Assembly: GCF_030271535.1 (NCBI RefSeq)
Contig: NZ_JASCXJ010000003.1
Span: 186,001-250,000, forward strand
Direction of reading: 5' to 3'
Source of the DNA: Nocardiopsis sp. ATB16-24
GTDB taxonomy: Bacteria; Actinomycetota; Actinomycetes; Streptosporangiales; Streptosporangiaceae
Length of the DNA stretch: 64,000 nucleotides
A program made the translations under genes and the position numbers. A model generated the notes under the pieces. It was not told the DNA's origin and made no database searches. It saw only the letters and a list, made by a program, of their open reading frames with translations. Numbering within the stretch: position 1 is the first letter of the stretch; the number at the start of each line of letters is the position of its first letter. Below, piece after piece: positions 45,788-55,059 of this stretch.

Positions 45788-46980
45788 TGGCCACCCATGC
45801 GCTGAAGAATCCCGTCGCCATCGTGGGGATGGCGTGCACGAAGTTCGGTGAGCACTGGAGCCTTTCGGTCGACGACATCCTGATCGAGGCGACCCACGGG
45901 GCGGTGGACAGCGTTCCCGGGCTCGAACTCCAACAGGTGGACGCCTTTTGGCTGGGGGCGATGACCTCCGGCGTCTCCGGCCTCACCCTGAGCCGACCGT
46001 TGGGTATGCGGCACAAGCCGGTCACCCGGGTCGAGAACATGTGCGCCACCGGTTCCGAGGCGTTCCGTAACGCCTGTTACGCGGTCTCTTCGGGCGCCTA
46101 CGACGTGGTCATGGCGGTGGGGGGAGAAAAGCTCAAGGACGCCGGTTACTCCGGGCTGGAGATGCCGAGCGTGCCCAACGACGGTACGCCGCCCGTCCTG
46201 AGCGCCCCGGCGATGTATTCGATGATCGTGCCGGCCTACGCCCGTCGCTACGGCGTCAGTGAGGCACAGGTCAAGGAGGCGATGACGCACATCGCCTGGA
46301 AGAACCACGCCAATGGCGCGCTCAACCCGCGTGCCCAGTTCCGCAAGGCGACGCCGAAGGAGACCATCGCCTCCGCGCCGGCCCTGGCGGGTGACCTCAG
46401 CATCTTCGATTGCTCCGGCGTCGCCGACGGTGGAGCCGCTGCCGTCATCGTCCGTGCCGAGGATGCGCTCAAGTACACCGATCGTCCGCTCTACGTGCAC
46501 GCGTTGGCGCTGGACGCCGGCTCGGGCACCGGACGTAACGACAGTGACTACGACTACTCGGACCTCGCCGAATCGCGTGTGTCCGCGGAGATCGCCTACG
46601 CCCAGGCGGGAATCACGGACCCGGCCACCGAGGTCTCCTTGGCCGAGGTGCACGACTGCTTCACCCCGACCGAACTCGTCCTCATGGAGGAACTCGGGTT
46701 CTCCCAGCGTGGACAGGCCTGGCGTGACGTCCTGGACGGTCGTTATGACCGTCTCGGCTCGCTCCCGGTGAACATCGACGGTGGTCTGAAGAGTTTCGGT
46801 CACCCGATCGGGGCGAGCGGGCTGCGAATGCTCTTCGAGATGTGGCTTCAGTTCCGAGGTGAAGCCGGTGACCGACAGGTCCCCACTCCGGGTTTCGGCC
46901 TGGTGCAGAACCAGGGCGGCAGCCCGGGTGACCTGGTCAGTGCGGTCACCATCGTGTCCTCTCGGCCGCCCGGGGCTTGA
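45787..46980 (+). CDS. SCP-x/Ltp-type thiolase
   Basis: A 397-residue thiolase-fold protein of the lipid-transfer/SCP-x branch. ENMCATGSEAFRNACYAV has the nucleophilic Cys near residue 85, VHDCFTPTELVLMEELG and GHPIGASGLRM are conserved. The second catalytic Cys of ordinary thiolases (CGG) is replaced, the region reading GLVQNQGGSPGD, as in Ltp proteins that work as retro-aldolases with a DUF35 partner. TGATG overlap with the upstream gene implies coupled synthesis. A hairpin (47002-47027) follows the stop, so these two genes form their own transcript. Confidence 0.9.
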   Translation: MATHALKNPVAIVGMACTKFGEHWSLSVDDILIEATHGAVDSVPGLELQQVDAFWLGAMTSGVSGLTLSRPLGMRHKPVTRVENMCATGSEAFRNACYAVSSGAYDVVMAVGGEKLKDAGYSGLEMPSVPNDGTPPVLSAPAMYSMIVPAYARRYGVSEAQVKEAMTHIAWKNHANGALNPRAQFRKATPKETIASAPALAGDLSIFDCSGVADGGAAAVIVRAEDALKYTDRPLYVHALALDAGSGTGRNDSDYDYSDLAESRVSAEIAYAQAGITDPATEVSLAEVHDCFTPTELVLMEELGFSQRGQAWRDVLDGRYDRLGSLPVNIDGGLKSFGHPIGASGLRMLFEMWLQFRGEAGDRQVPTPGFGLVQNQGGSPGDLVSAVTIVSSRPPGA

Positions 46981-47001
46981 GCACGGTGTGCGTCGGCGGG
47001 A

Positions 47002-47027
47002 GGGCCGGTACGAGAACGTACCGGCCC
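47002..47027 (+). terminator. Terminator after the thiolase gene
   Basis: GGGCCGGTAC (47002-47011), a 6-base loop, and the exact complement at 47018-47027, 22 bp after the thiolase stop and upstream of the TetR gene. Confidence 0.65.
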
Positions 47028-47076
47028 CCGACCGACTATGACACCATGTTGAACCATGTCGGAAAAGGAAAAGCAC

Positions 47077-47685
47077 ATGAGTGCCACGCGGCGTCGGTCC
47101 ACGGGTTCGCCGACGGGGGTCGCACGTAAGGAAGAGATCGTGCGGGCCGCCACCAAGACCTTCGCCGAGAAGGGGTTCGCGAACGCGACCGTTCGCGATA
47201 TCGCCTATGAAGCGGAGATCCTCTCGGGAAGCCTCTATTACTACTTCAGCTCCAAAGAAGAGATGGTGGCGGAGGCCTTGTCCTCCTACCTCGACCTCAC
47301 CGTGGCGGGATATCGGCGTGCGGTCGAACAATCCGGTGATCCGGTGGAGGCGTTGGAGGAGTTGATCCGGGTCGCGTTGCACGGTGTCGTTCAGCACAGG
47401 GATGAGGTGACCATCCTGCAGAACGATTGGCACTACGTGGGTCCCTTGACGGTGATCGCGAGTCGTCAACGCGAGGTCGAACAGATCTGGCTGAACGTGA
47501 TCGAGCAGGGAGTGGTCGCCGGCGCCTTCCGCTCGGACCTGGGTACTCGCATGATCTACCGCACCGTCATGGGAGCGATCCAGGCGGTCATCCGCTGGTT
47601 CGACCCCCAAGGGGAGAGAACCGTGGACGACGTGATCGACGTGCAGTGTTCGATCTTCCTCGACGGGATCCGGTCGACCGACTGA
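47077..47685 (+). CDS. KstR2-like TetR-family repressor
   Basis: A 202-residue TetR regulator. The HTH (residues 20-62; TVRDIAYEAEILSGSLYYYFSSKEEMVAEAL) is strikingly close to mycobacterial KstR2, including the ILSGSLY recognition-helix stretch, and the length agrees (about 200). KstR2 binds CoA-thioester intermediates of steroid ring degradation. That the island's five operator-like sites resemble the KstR2 consensus supports this protein as their repressor. ATG 47077 is preferred because AAGGAAAAGCAC precedes it; an ATG at 47056 would add seven residues. No operator is visible directly in front of this gene. Confidence 0.87.
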   Translation: MSATRRRSTGSPTGVARKEEIVRAATKTFAEKGFANATVRDIAYEAEILSGSLYYYFSSKEEMVAEALSSYLDLTVAGYRRAVEQSGDPVEALEELIRVALHGVVQHRDEVTILQNDWHYVGPLTVIASRQREVEQIWLNVIEQGVVAGAFRSDLGTRMIYRTVMGAIQAVIRWFDPQGERTVDDVIDVQCSIFLDGIRSTD

Positions 47686-47723
47686 GTCGATTCACGGCGT
47701 ACGACGACGGGCACCCCTCACTT

Positions 47724-47737
47724 AGCAAGCGATTGCT
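47724..47737. promoter_or_regulatory. KstR2-like operator, site B
   Basis: AGCAAGCGATTGCT, one mismatch to AnCAAGnnCTTGnT, 18 bp upstream of the acyl-CoA dehydrogenase start and overlapping the region just before its ribosome site. Confidence 0.7.
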
Positions 47738-47754
47738 CGACCAAAGGAGAAGTC

Positions 47755-48840
47755 ATGGCCACAGCGTTCGTGCTGAACGCCGAGCTCGGGCCGGTCATCG
47801 CTCGTTACCTGGAAGAGAACAGTCCGGTCGAGCACAACAGGGACCAAGGCCGCACATTGCCGAAGGCTTGGTCAGGGCTGGCCTCCGAGGTCGATGTCGC
47901 AGGGTTGCTCGTTCCCGACTCCCTGGGAGGGCAAGGGGCGGGCCTGGTCGAACTCGGCGCCGCGCTGCTCGAAGCGGGGCGCCATGGTTGGTCAGGCCCG
48001 TTGACCGCCGTCGCCGGTGTGGCGGTGAGCCTGTTGCGGGCCGCCGACCCACAGGACACGGCGGGCCTCCAACGCCGGATCGCGGAGGAAGGACGTGTCG
48101 TGGTCCCGGCCTTCCACCAGGACGCGACCGGGGAGAGCCTGGTCGGTACCGCCACGTTGAGGGACGGTCGGGTCGACGGTCGGTGGCGGTTCGTCGACAG
48201 CGGTGCTCATGCCATGGACCTGGTGCTGGCGGTGTACGAGGCGGACGAGCCGGTGCTGGTCGCGGTGTGTGTCGGCGATGAAGGGGTCGATGTCCGAGCA
48301 CAGGACGGGGTCGACCCGGGCCGAGGTCTTGCTTCGGTCGAGCTCGACGCGGCGCCGGCACGGGTGGTCGCCAGGGGGCAGGTCGTGGAGACGGCCGTGC
48401 GTGACGCCTGGCGTGTGGGTTCCTTGCTGATCGCCACGGACGCGCTGGGAGCCGCGGAGCGCGCGTTCGAGCTCTCCAGAGAGTACGCCGGTACGCGGGA
48501 GCAGTTCGGTCGCGCGATCGGATCGTTCCAGGTGATCAAGCACAAGTTGGTGGACATGTACGCCGAACTCGAATTGGCGCGTAGCGCCATTGGCGAGGCG
48601 TTGCGTCTGAGCCAGGAGCGGACGGACGGATGGCGGGAGGCCGCCTCGGCCGCCGCGGCTGTGGTGGGCGACGCCGGCACCTATATCCTGCGCGAGGCGA
48701 TCCAGGTTCACGGCGGCATCGGCTTCACCTGGGAGCACGAGCTCTCCCATCACTTCCGCCGGGTGATGGCGTGCCGGGGACTGTACGGCACTCCGAAGCT
48801 GCACCGGGACTTCGTGGCGACAGCGAAGGGGTTGTCATGA
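47755..48840 (+). CDS. Acyl-CoA dehydrogenase, small-subunit type
   Basis: A 361-residue protein of acyl-CoA dehydrogenase fold but shorter than full enzymes. It keeps GTREQFGRAIGSFQVIKHKLVDMYAELELARS and GGIGFTWEHELSHHFRRVMA and lacks the C-terminal GGTSEI motif. That combination is typical of the second subunit of alpha2-beta2 steroid-type dehydrogenases. Its complement is encoded at 43046 in the divergent operon. Ribosome site AAAGGAGAAGTC; an operator-like site lies just upstream. The stop overlaps the HMG-CoA-lyase-like gene (ATGA). Confidence 0.87.
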   Translation: MATAFVLNAELGPVIARYLEENSPVEHNRDQGRTLPKAWSGLASEVDVAGLLVPDSLGGQGAGLVELGAALLEAGRHGWSGPLTAVAGVAVSLLRAADPQDTAGLQRRIAEEGRVVVPAFHQDATGESLVGTATLRDGRVDGRWRFVDSGAHAMDLVLAVYEADEPVLVAVCVGDEGVDVRAQDGVDPGRGLASVELDAAPARVVARGQVVETAVRDAWRVGSLLIATDALGAAERAFELSREYAGTREQFGRAIGSFQVIKHKLVDMYAELELARSAIGEALRLSQERTDGWREAASAAAAVVGDAGTYILREAIQVHGGIGFTWEHELSHHFRRVMACRGLYGTPKLHRDFVATAKGLS

Positions 48841-49748
48841 GTGATCTCCCCACTCGTGTGGTGCTTCGCGAGGTCGGACCGAGGGACGGATTGCAGAACG
48901 AGCCCCCGGTGCCCACCGCCGACAAGATCCGTCTCATCGACGAGCTCGCGACCACCGGTATCAGCGAGATCGAGGCGGTCTCCTACGTACATCCGCGAGC
49001 GATCCCGCAGATGGCCGACGCCGCCGAGGTCTGGGCGGGCCACCGTCGTGATCCGGCCGTCCGCTACTCCGCGCTCGTGCCCAACCTGGTCGGTGCGCGC
49101 CGTGCGATCGAGGCCGGGTTCACCGACATCGAGGCCGTCGTCTCGGCCTCACGCACCCACAACCAGCGCAACCTGAACCGCGATCCGGAAGAGTCGTTGG
49201 AGGCCATCACCGAGCTGATCGAGCTCGCTCATGACCATGGGGTCGCCTGTCAGGTCATCGTGGCCACGGCGTTCGGGTGCCCCTACGAGGGGGAGGTCCC
49301 CGAGGAACGGGTGAGCGGGCTGGCCACGAGGGCCGTCGCGGCGGGGGCGGACAGTATCTGTTTCGGCGACACGACCGGTATGGGTTCGCCGCCCCGAGTG
49401 CGGCGTCTGTTGGGGCGCTTCAAGGAGGCGTCGCCCGATACACAGGTCGCACTGCATCTGCACGACACCCGTGGCACCGGGATGGCCAACCTCGTCGCCG
49501 GCCTGGAGATGGGGGTGGACCGTTTCGACGCGAGTGTCGGAGGTCTGGGGGGATGCCCGTACGCACCGGGAGCGAGCGGGAACATCGCGACGGAGGAAGC
49601 GGTCTACCTCCTTCACGAGTTCGGTATCGAAACGGGTGTGGACCTCGACCGGATGCTGGAAGTCGCCGAGACCGCACAGCGGATCGTGGGCAGGGAGCTC
49701 ACGTCGCGATTGCTCAAGGCCGGGCCCCGTACGCGGTTGGCCGTCTGA
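48837..49748 (+). CDS. HMG-CoA-lyase-family enzyme
   Basis: A 303-residue HMGL-like TIM barrel. REVGPRDGLQNEP holds the metal-binding Asp and catalytic Arg, HLHDTRGTGMANLVAG the metal-binding His pair and GGLGGCPYAPGASGNIATEE the catalytic Cys loop. These cleave 3-hydroxy-3-methyl-type acyl-CoA to a ketone body or ketone plus acetyl-CoA. In leucine or acyclic terpene breakdown such a lyase follows a biotin carboxylase and hydratase; no carboxylase is in this window, so the substrate may be another tertiary 3-hydroxyacyl-CoA. ATG 48837 overlaps the preceding stop. Confidence 0.9.
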   Translation: MSDLPTRVVLREVGPRDGLQNEPPVPTADKIRLIDELATTGISEIEAVSYVHPRAIPQMADAAEVWAGHRRDPAVRYSALVPNLVGARRAIEAGFTDIEAVVSASRTHNQRNLNRDPEESLEAITELIELAHDHGVACQVIVATAFGCPYEGEVPEERVSGLATRAVAAGADSICFGDTTGMGSPPRVRRLLGRFKEASPDTQVALHLHDTRGTGMANLVAGLEMGVDRFDASVGGLGGCPYAPGASGNIATEEAVYLLHEFGIETGVDLDRMLEVAETAQRIVGRELTSRLLKAGPRTRLAV

Positions 49749-49826
49749 CCCGGGAAACCTCCGACGCCCCTGCTCTCGGTGGGGGCGCCGGCGCCCATGC
49801 GGGCACATCCTCAAGGAGAATCTGTC

Positions 49827-50681
49827 ATGCCTTTGGACCCAAGCCGGATCGGTACCACCGTCGGACCCCTGACCGTCAGCTGGACCGACCAGGACTCGCT
49901 TCTGTACGCCTTGGCGGTCGGCGCCGGCCAGCAGGACCCGCTCGCGGAACTGGCGTTCACCACCGAGAATTCCGAGGGGATCGCACAGCAGGTCGTTCCC
50001 AGCTTCGCGGTGGTGTTGGGTTTCGGGGAGGGCCTGCCCGACATCGGCGACTACGACCCGACCCGGGCGGTCCACGCGGAGCAGGTGATGCACCTCGAAG
50101 GTCCGCTCCCGGCCTCCGGTAGCGCCACCGTGACCACCGTCGTCACCGACATCTGGGACAAGGGCCGCGACGCCATCGCGTGGACCGAGACCGAGTTGGT
50201 GGACCAGGAGTCCGGGAAGTTGCTCGCACGCACCCGTACGGGGGCCTTCCTCGGGGGTGCGGGGGGCTTTGGGGGCGAACGTGGTGAGAGCGTTTCATGG
50301 CGACTCCCCGAAAGGGAGCCGGACCTCGATGCCCGTGCCCGCACCCGCCCTGAGCAGGCGCTGCTCTACCGGTTGACCGGTGATCGCAACCCGTTGCACT
50401 CGGACCCGACCTTCGCGGCGCGCGGGGGCTTCGACCGCCCGATCCTGCACGGCATGTGCACCTATGGCTATACGGCTCGGATCCTCGTCAACGAGCTGGC
50501 CCAGGGTGACACCGGGCGCATGGCCTCGATGAGCGGCCGCTTCACCCGTCCGGTCTTTCCCGGTGACGAGTTGACCATCCAGGCCTGGATCGAGGCGGAT
50601 GGTGGGAGCGTGCTGTTCCGTACCCTCAATGAGGCCGGTGAGCCGGTGCTCGACCGTGGTCGGATGGAGCTGCGCCCGTAG
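49827..50681 (+). CDS. MaoC/hydratase-2-type enoyl-CoA hydratase
   Basis: A 284-residue double hot-dog protein. The C-terminal half has the hydratase-2 motif YRLTGDRNPLHSDPTFAARGGFDRPILHGMCTYG with catalytic Asp and His; the N-terminal half is the non-catalytic substrate-shaping hot dog. It should hydrate trans-2-enoyl-CoA to (R)-3-hydroxyacyl-CoA. ATG 49827 follows AAGGAGAATCTGTC; the frame upstream is spurious. Third gene of the operon that starts at 47755, providing the step after the dehydrogenase. Confidence 0.92.
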   Translation: MPLDPSRIGTTVGPLTVSWTDQDSLLYALAVGAGQQDPLAELAFTTENSEGIAQQVVPSFAVVLGFGEGLPDIGDYDPTRAVHAEQVMHLEGPLPASGSATVTTVVTDIWDKGRDAIAWTETELVDQESGKLLARTRTGAFLGGAGGFGGERGESVSWRLPEREPDLDARARTRPEQALLYRLTGDRNPLHSDPTFAARGGFDRPILHGMCTYGYTARILVNELAQGDTGRMASMSGRFTRPVFPGDELTIQAWIEADGGSVLFRTLNEAGEPVLDRGRMELRP

Positions 50682-50763
50682 TGACCCCGCATGGCGTTCT
50701 GGTTCGAGGGGCGGCGACAGGCCGCGATCGGTGCGTGACGCAGATCATGTTCATGTGACATAA

Positions 50764-50798
50764 ATCAAGCGATCGCTTCAGTAAAGCAAGCGGTTGAT
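50764..50798. promoter_or_regulatory. Tandem KstR2-like operators, sites C and D
   Basis: ATCAAGCGATCGCT (50764-50777) and AGCAAGCGGTTGAT (50785-50798), 21 bp apart, with two and one mismatches to AnCAAGnnCTTGnT. They precede the two decayed genes that follow. Confidence 0.65.
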
Positions 50799-50812
50799 AT
50801 AAGATAAGTCAC

Positions 50813-51043
50813 ATGAGCCGAGCATCCCCCTTGAGGGTCGTCGAGTACTGTCGCGGCGTTGTCGCCCCTGGCCACCGAACCCGAATGCGTCGACGCGCCC
50901 CCGATGGGGGACGACGACTCCCCGCTTGGACGTCCGAGGTGTCCGCGCTGGTGAGGGCGGGTGGCGGCCGGTTCCCCTTCGCACCCGAAGCCTTTCGGGA
51001 GCGAAGCTCCGGCGCCGTGCTCCACGGTTCGGGGCCGGGCTGA
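50813..51043 (+). pseudogene. Remnant of a CaiB/BaiF-type CoA-transferase gene
   Basis: A 76-codon frame whose start MSRASPLRVVEYCRGVVAPG resembles the N terminus of family III CoA-transferases (about 380-400 residues when intact). After residue 20 the match is lost; the neighbouring frame then gives a faint continuation. Two bases separate its stop from the next relic. It follows the tandem operator, so it was probably the first gene of a regulated unit. The assignment rests on a short stretch. Confidence 0.4.
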
Positions 51044-51044
51044 G

Positions 51045-51773
51045 ATGGCCGTCGACTTCGCTCCGACCGGGGAGCAGGCCACCATCGTGGAGACGGTGCG
51101 ACGTTTCCTGGAGCGGGAAGTGCACCCGCTCGAACCAGAGTTCCTTCGACGTGAGCGTGAGGGCTCGCCCGGACTGGAGGAGGCGCGGCCGGAATCGCGG
51201 GCCAGGGCCCGCAGATCCGGCCTTGGGGGACTGGGCACCCCGGAGGAGTACGGCGGCGCGGGACCGGACCCGGTGACCCGGTCCTTGGTCCACACCGAGG
51301 TGGGGCGCACGTACGCTCCCTTCGCCCCCGGTGCTGAAGCCGACGACATCCTCTACCGGGCGACCCCCGCACGACAAGAGGAGTGCCTGTTCCCCCACCC
51401 TGGAGGGGACAAGACGATCATGCTTCACCATGACCGAGCCCGACCACGGTGTACGCGACGGAGGCGCGACGGCTTTCTCGTCGACCGCACCGACGGGTGG
51501 ACCTCTTCGCCCATCGACACGATGGGCGGGACACGACCCGCCTCACTCCTCTTCGACGGTGTACGGGTTCCCGGAACCCGTGTGCCGGGTGAAGTGGGCC
51601 AGGGCTTCCGTCTGGCGATGGAGTGGATCGACCGGGGCAGGTTCGTCCTTGCCTCGTATGCGTTGGGGATCGCTCACCGTGCGCTGGAGATGGGCACCGA
51701 CGGGATGCGGCGGCTGATCATCTCCCGGGACCTGCTGCGTGGTCGCACGCGTGTGGGCGCCCATCTGCCCTGA
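51045..51773 (+). pseudogene. Decayed acyl-CoA dehydrogenase gene
   Basis: The open frame gives 242 residues, compared with about 380 for an intact enzyme. The N-terminal domain is recognisable (MAVDFAPTGEQATIVETVRRFLEREVHPLEPEFL; GGLGTPEEYGGAG). The flavin-site motif TEPDHG appears only in the +1 frame around 51430, and the frame-0 match returns at DGFLVDRTDGWTSSPIDTM. After MGTDGM the C-terminal helical domain is missing, including the active-site region. Two compensating frameshifts and a C-terminal deletion make it inactive. Confidence 0.75.
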
Positions 51774-52023
51774 CCGGGCGCACCGACCAAGGCGCGGGCC
51801 CGCCGAGATCTCCGGTGGCCGCTGCGCGAACAAGCCCTCGGAGAGGTTCCGAAGGAGCCCTTCGAAAAAGGGGACACAGGGCGGCGTGATTTCGACGAAG
51901 CCCGGTTTCTCACGTTGATCACCGTTCGAACGGGCGAGCTGTGCCGGGTGACGTGCCTGCACGGCAAAAGACGACCGTAACGGATCTCACCACGTCGATC
52001 AGTGTTCGAGAAGAAGGGGAACC

Positions 52024-53199
52024 ATGATCACCCATCGTTCGAATCGTGTGCGCCGCCGTGTCCTCGCGGCGGGAGCGGCCACCGTGGCCTTGCTCATGGT
52101 GGCCGCGTGCGGAGGATCCGAGAGCGGCGCGGAGGAAACGAGCCACCTCATCGGGTTCCCCGCGCTCACTTCAGGCCCGTCCTCGTTCGCGGGAGTGCCG
52201 TTGACCCAGGGGGCGCGACTGGCGGCCGACGAGATCAACGAGACCGCCTTCCTCGGTGAGGGAACCACCGTGGAACTCCAGATCGACGACATCAACGACG
52301 ATCCGGCTCGGGCCATCTCCCTGTATCAGGAGTATGTCTCCGACGGTGCCTCTGGAGTGCTGTGCTGTGGTGCGTCGGAGACCGGAGCGCTCGCGCCGCT
52401 GATCAAGGAGGGAGAGGTGCCGGGTGTGGTCACCTCTTCCAACCGTGCGGAAGCCGTCGAGGTCCCGCATGTCTTCAGTTCCGTGCTGCTACCCGCCGCA
52501 GAAGGCGGAATGTACGACTCGTTCGTCGATGCGATAGTGCCGGACCAAGGTTATGAGACCGCGGTCATGGTGGTGAACGGCGACCTCGATCCGATGGTCG
52601 CCGATGGTGAGGTCTGGACGGCCGCGCTGGAGCGGAACGGGATCGAGATCCTCGAGACGATCTCGATCGCCGCGGCCGATACCAACCATGTCGGTCCGGC
52701 GACGGAGATCGCGGCCGTCGACCCGGACGTGGTCGTTTCCAGCATGCTGGGCGGCTCCACCGCTCAGCTCGCGCGTGCGCTGCGTGAGCGGGGCTTCGAC
52801 AAGCGCATTCTGACCAGTTACGGAGCTTCCGGGCCGACCCTGTTCGAGACGGCGGGACATGCGATGGAAGGGGTCACCTTCCCGACCCCGTTCGCCGCCA
52901 CCCACCCGCGCAACGAGATGGCGAAGTCGTTCGTGACGGCCTACGAGGAGGAGTTCGGGGAGCAGCCCGACCTGTTCGCGGCCCAGGGGTACACCGCGAT
53001 GTGGCTGATGGCCCATGGCCTGAAGGGCGCGGGGAGCACCGACCCGGCGTTGGTCAAGGAAGCACTGGCGTCGGTGGAGGAGTACGAGACCGTTTACGGG
53101 TCGGTGACGGTCGAGGAGGGGCAGTCCGTCGCCCACGACCCCGGGATCGTCTTGGAATGGGAGGCCGACGGCTCGCTTCGCGAATTGGAACTGGGCTGA
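52024..53199 (+). CDS. Substrate-binding lipoprotein, branched-chain amino acid/amide type (SBP1)
   Basis: A 391-residue extracytoplasmic binding protein: signal sequence with lipobox VAACGG (Cys30), then a type I periplasmic-binding fold (LIGFPALTSGPSSFAGVPLTQGARLAADEIN; two alpha/beta lobes). Such proteins deliver ligands to LivHMGF-like importers. No permease or ATPase gene is in the window. It is closely similar to SBP3 (57079) and more distantly to SBP2 (55093). Ribosome site AAGAAGGGGAACC. A strong hairpin follows the stop. Confidence 0.9.
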   Translation: MITHRSNRVRRRVLAAGAATVALLMVAACGGSESGAEETSHLIGFPALTSGPSSFAGVPLTQGARLAADEINETAFLGEGTTVELQIDDINDDPARAISLYQEYVSDGASGVLCCGASETGALAPLIKEGEVPGVVTSSNRAEAVEVPHVFSSVLLPAAEGGMYDSFVDAIVPDQGYETAVMVVNGDLDPMVADGEVWTAALERNGIEILETISIAAADTNHVGPATEIAAVDPDVVVSSMLGGSTAQLARALRERGFDKRILTSYGASGPTLFETAGHAMEGVTFPTPFAATHPRNEMAKSFVTAYEEEFGEQPDLFAAQGYTAMWLMAHGLKGAGSTDPALVKEALASVEEYETVYGSVTVEEGQSVAHDPGIVLEWEADGSLRELELG

Positions 53200-53215
53200 G
53201 ACGACCGTTGGTGGT

Positions 53216-53247
53216 GACCCGGCCGTGGTGTGGACCACGGCCGGGTC
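53216..53247 (+). terminator. Terminator or attenuator after SBP1
   Basis: A perfect 14-bp stem (GACCCGGCCGTGGT at 53216-53229, complement at 53234-53247) with a 4-base loop, 17 bp past the SBP1 stop. Confidence 0.75.
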
Positions 53248-53348
53248 GTTGGTATGAGGCTTCCGCGAACGTGAGTCACGCCCGCTCGAATCGGAGGCTT
53301 TCCGGCGGGGACGCGTAGGCCGGACCCGAACAAGGGAGAGAAGAGACC

Positions 53349-54944
53349 GTGATCCCCGAACCTGTGGTGACCCCTTACACGCCGGCGCGTCTGCCCGACG
53401 GTGAGGTGATGACCGGACTCGGTCAGGTCTTGGCCCGGCGTGCGCGAATGACCCCTGACCTGCCCGCGATCCGGACCGAGGAACGTACCTGGACCTTCGC
53501 CGAACTCGACGCGGAGGCCATCAGACTCGCGTCGTGGCTGGTCGGGCGTGGGCTGGGGCCCGGAGACCGGGTCGCGGTGCTCGGTACGCACCATCCGCGG
53601 ACACTGGCCGCCGTCCATGGAGCCGCTCGCGCGGGCATGATCCCCGTCGTCGTGAATCCTTTGTCGGCGCCACGTGAACTGACGGAAATGGTCGCCGACT
53701 GTGATCCCGCGGCGATCGTGCTCGCCGGTGGGGAGGCACCAGGACTTTCCGCTGAGCCGCCGGCCGATCGGGTACTGCTCGGTCTGGGGGGCGGGCCCTC
53801 ACCCGAGAACCTGGTGGCACCCGATCCCGGCACCGCGCCGTACGCACCCGCCGGACCCGACGAGGTGGGATTGATGCTCTACACCTCCGGTACCACGGGG
53901 CGGCCCAAGGGAATCGAGTTGACCGGGCACAACCTGGTGGCGCAGTACGGCGCGATCCAGGACCTCAACGAGCTCGGTCCCGGTTCGGTGGCCATGGCAC
54001 CCCTTCCCTTCTTCCACATCGCCGGACTCGGGTACGCCGTCCTGGCCACGCTCAACGGGGCGGAATTGCTGCTGCTCCCGAGCGTCCCGGCAACGGAGTT
54101 GGCCTCTGTGTGGCTCGAGTACGGGGTGACCCACGTCGTGGTGGTTCCCGCGATCCTGCAAGCGTTGGTGGGGCGGGCCGATGTTCGCGGGAGGGATTGG
54201 AGTCGGCTCCGCTACATGACCTATGGGGCGTCGGCCATGACCCCCGAACTCTTGCGTGAGGCCCAGGAGGTCTTCGGATGCCGCTTCCTTCAAGGGTACG
54301 GACTCACCGAGACCACCGGCGGCGTGACGTTGCTGAGCCCGGACGACCACGACAGGGCCGATCAGGAGCCCCACCGGTTGGCGAGCGTGGGGCGCTCTTT
54401 GCCGGGGAGCGCCGTCGCCGTGATCGACCCTGACACGCTGGAGGTGCTGCCGCCGGGTGCCCATGGTGAGGTCGTCGTCGGCGGGCACCAGGTGATGCGG
54501 GGTTACTGGCGCGATCCCGAGGAGACGGCCTCGGCCAGAGTCGGCGGTTGGTTCCGTACGGGCGATGTGGGTTCCTTCGATGAGGACGGGTTCCTCTACC
54601 TGCACGACCGCCTCAAGGACATGCTGATCAGCGGTGGTGAGAACGTCTACCCGGCCGAGATCGAGCGGGTGCTGTCATCGCTTCCCGGGATCCTGGACGC
54701 CGCCGTGGTGGGGGTGCCCTCACGGCGATGGGGCGAGTCCCCCTTCGCGGTGGTGGTTCGTGCACTCGGTAGTGAGATCGACGAGGAGACGGTACTCACA
54801 CACTGCAGGGAGCAGCTGGCCCGGTTCAAGGTGCCGACGGGCGTCGCCTTCGTCGTCGAGTTGCCGCGCAACGCGACGGGAAAGGTGCGCAGGGGCGAGC
54901 TCCGGCGGTGGGTCCTGACGCGGACCGAGGGGGCCGGCGGCTGA
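53349..54944 (+). CDS. AMP-dependent acyl-CoA synthetase (FadD-like)
   Basis: A 531-residue ANL-family adenylating enzyme. The P-loop LYTSGTTGRPKGIEL near residue 178, the GYGLTETTGG motif, TGDVGSFDEDGFLYLHDRLKDMLISGGENVYP (hinge) and a C-terminal ATGKVRRGELRR with the catalytic Lys are all present. It converts a carboxylic acid to its CoA ester and probably supplies the island's substrate. GTG 53349 follows AGGGAGAGAAGAGACC. Confidence 0.92.
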   Translation: MIPEPVVTPYTPARLPDGEVMTGLGQVLARRARMTPDLPAIRTEERTWTFAELDAEAIRLASWLVGRGLGPGDRVAVLGTHHPRTLAAVHGAARAGMIPVVVNPLSAPRELTEMVADCDPAAIVLAGGEAPGLSAEPPADRVLLGLGGGPSPENLVAPDPGTAPYAPAGPDEVGLMLYTSGTTGRPKGIELTGHNLVAQYGAIQDLNELGPGSVAMAPLPFFHIAGLGYAVLATLNGAELLLLPSVPATELASVWLEYGVTHVVVVPAILQALVGRADVRGRDWSRLRYMTYGASAMTPELLREAQEVFGCRFLQGYGLTETTGGVTLLSPDDHDRADQEPHRLASVGRSLPGSAVAVIDPDTLEVLPPGAHGEVVVGGHQVMRGYWRDPEETASARVGGWFRTGDVGSFDEDGFLYLHDRLKDMLISGGENVYPAEIERVLSSLPGILDAAVVGVPSRRWGESPFAVVVRALGSEIDEETVLTHCREQLARFKVPTGVAFVVELPRNATGKVRRGELRRWVLTRTEGAGG

Positions 54945-55059
54945 ATCGGACGGGCGTCGTGCCCGCTCAGCCGAGGTGTGTCTCCACGTCCGAAGAGAGG
55001 TCGGTTCCGCACCCCCCTTGCGTGATGGCGGTCACTGTGTAATCATCAGGCTTAATTTG

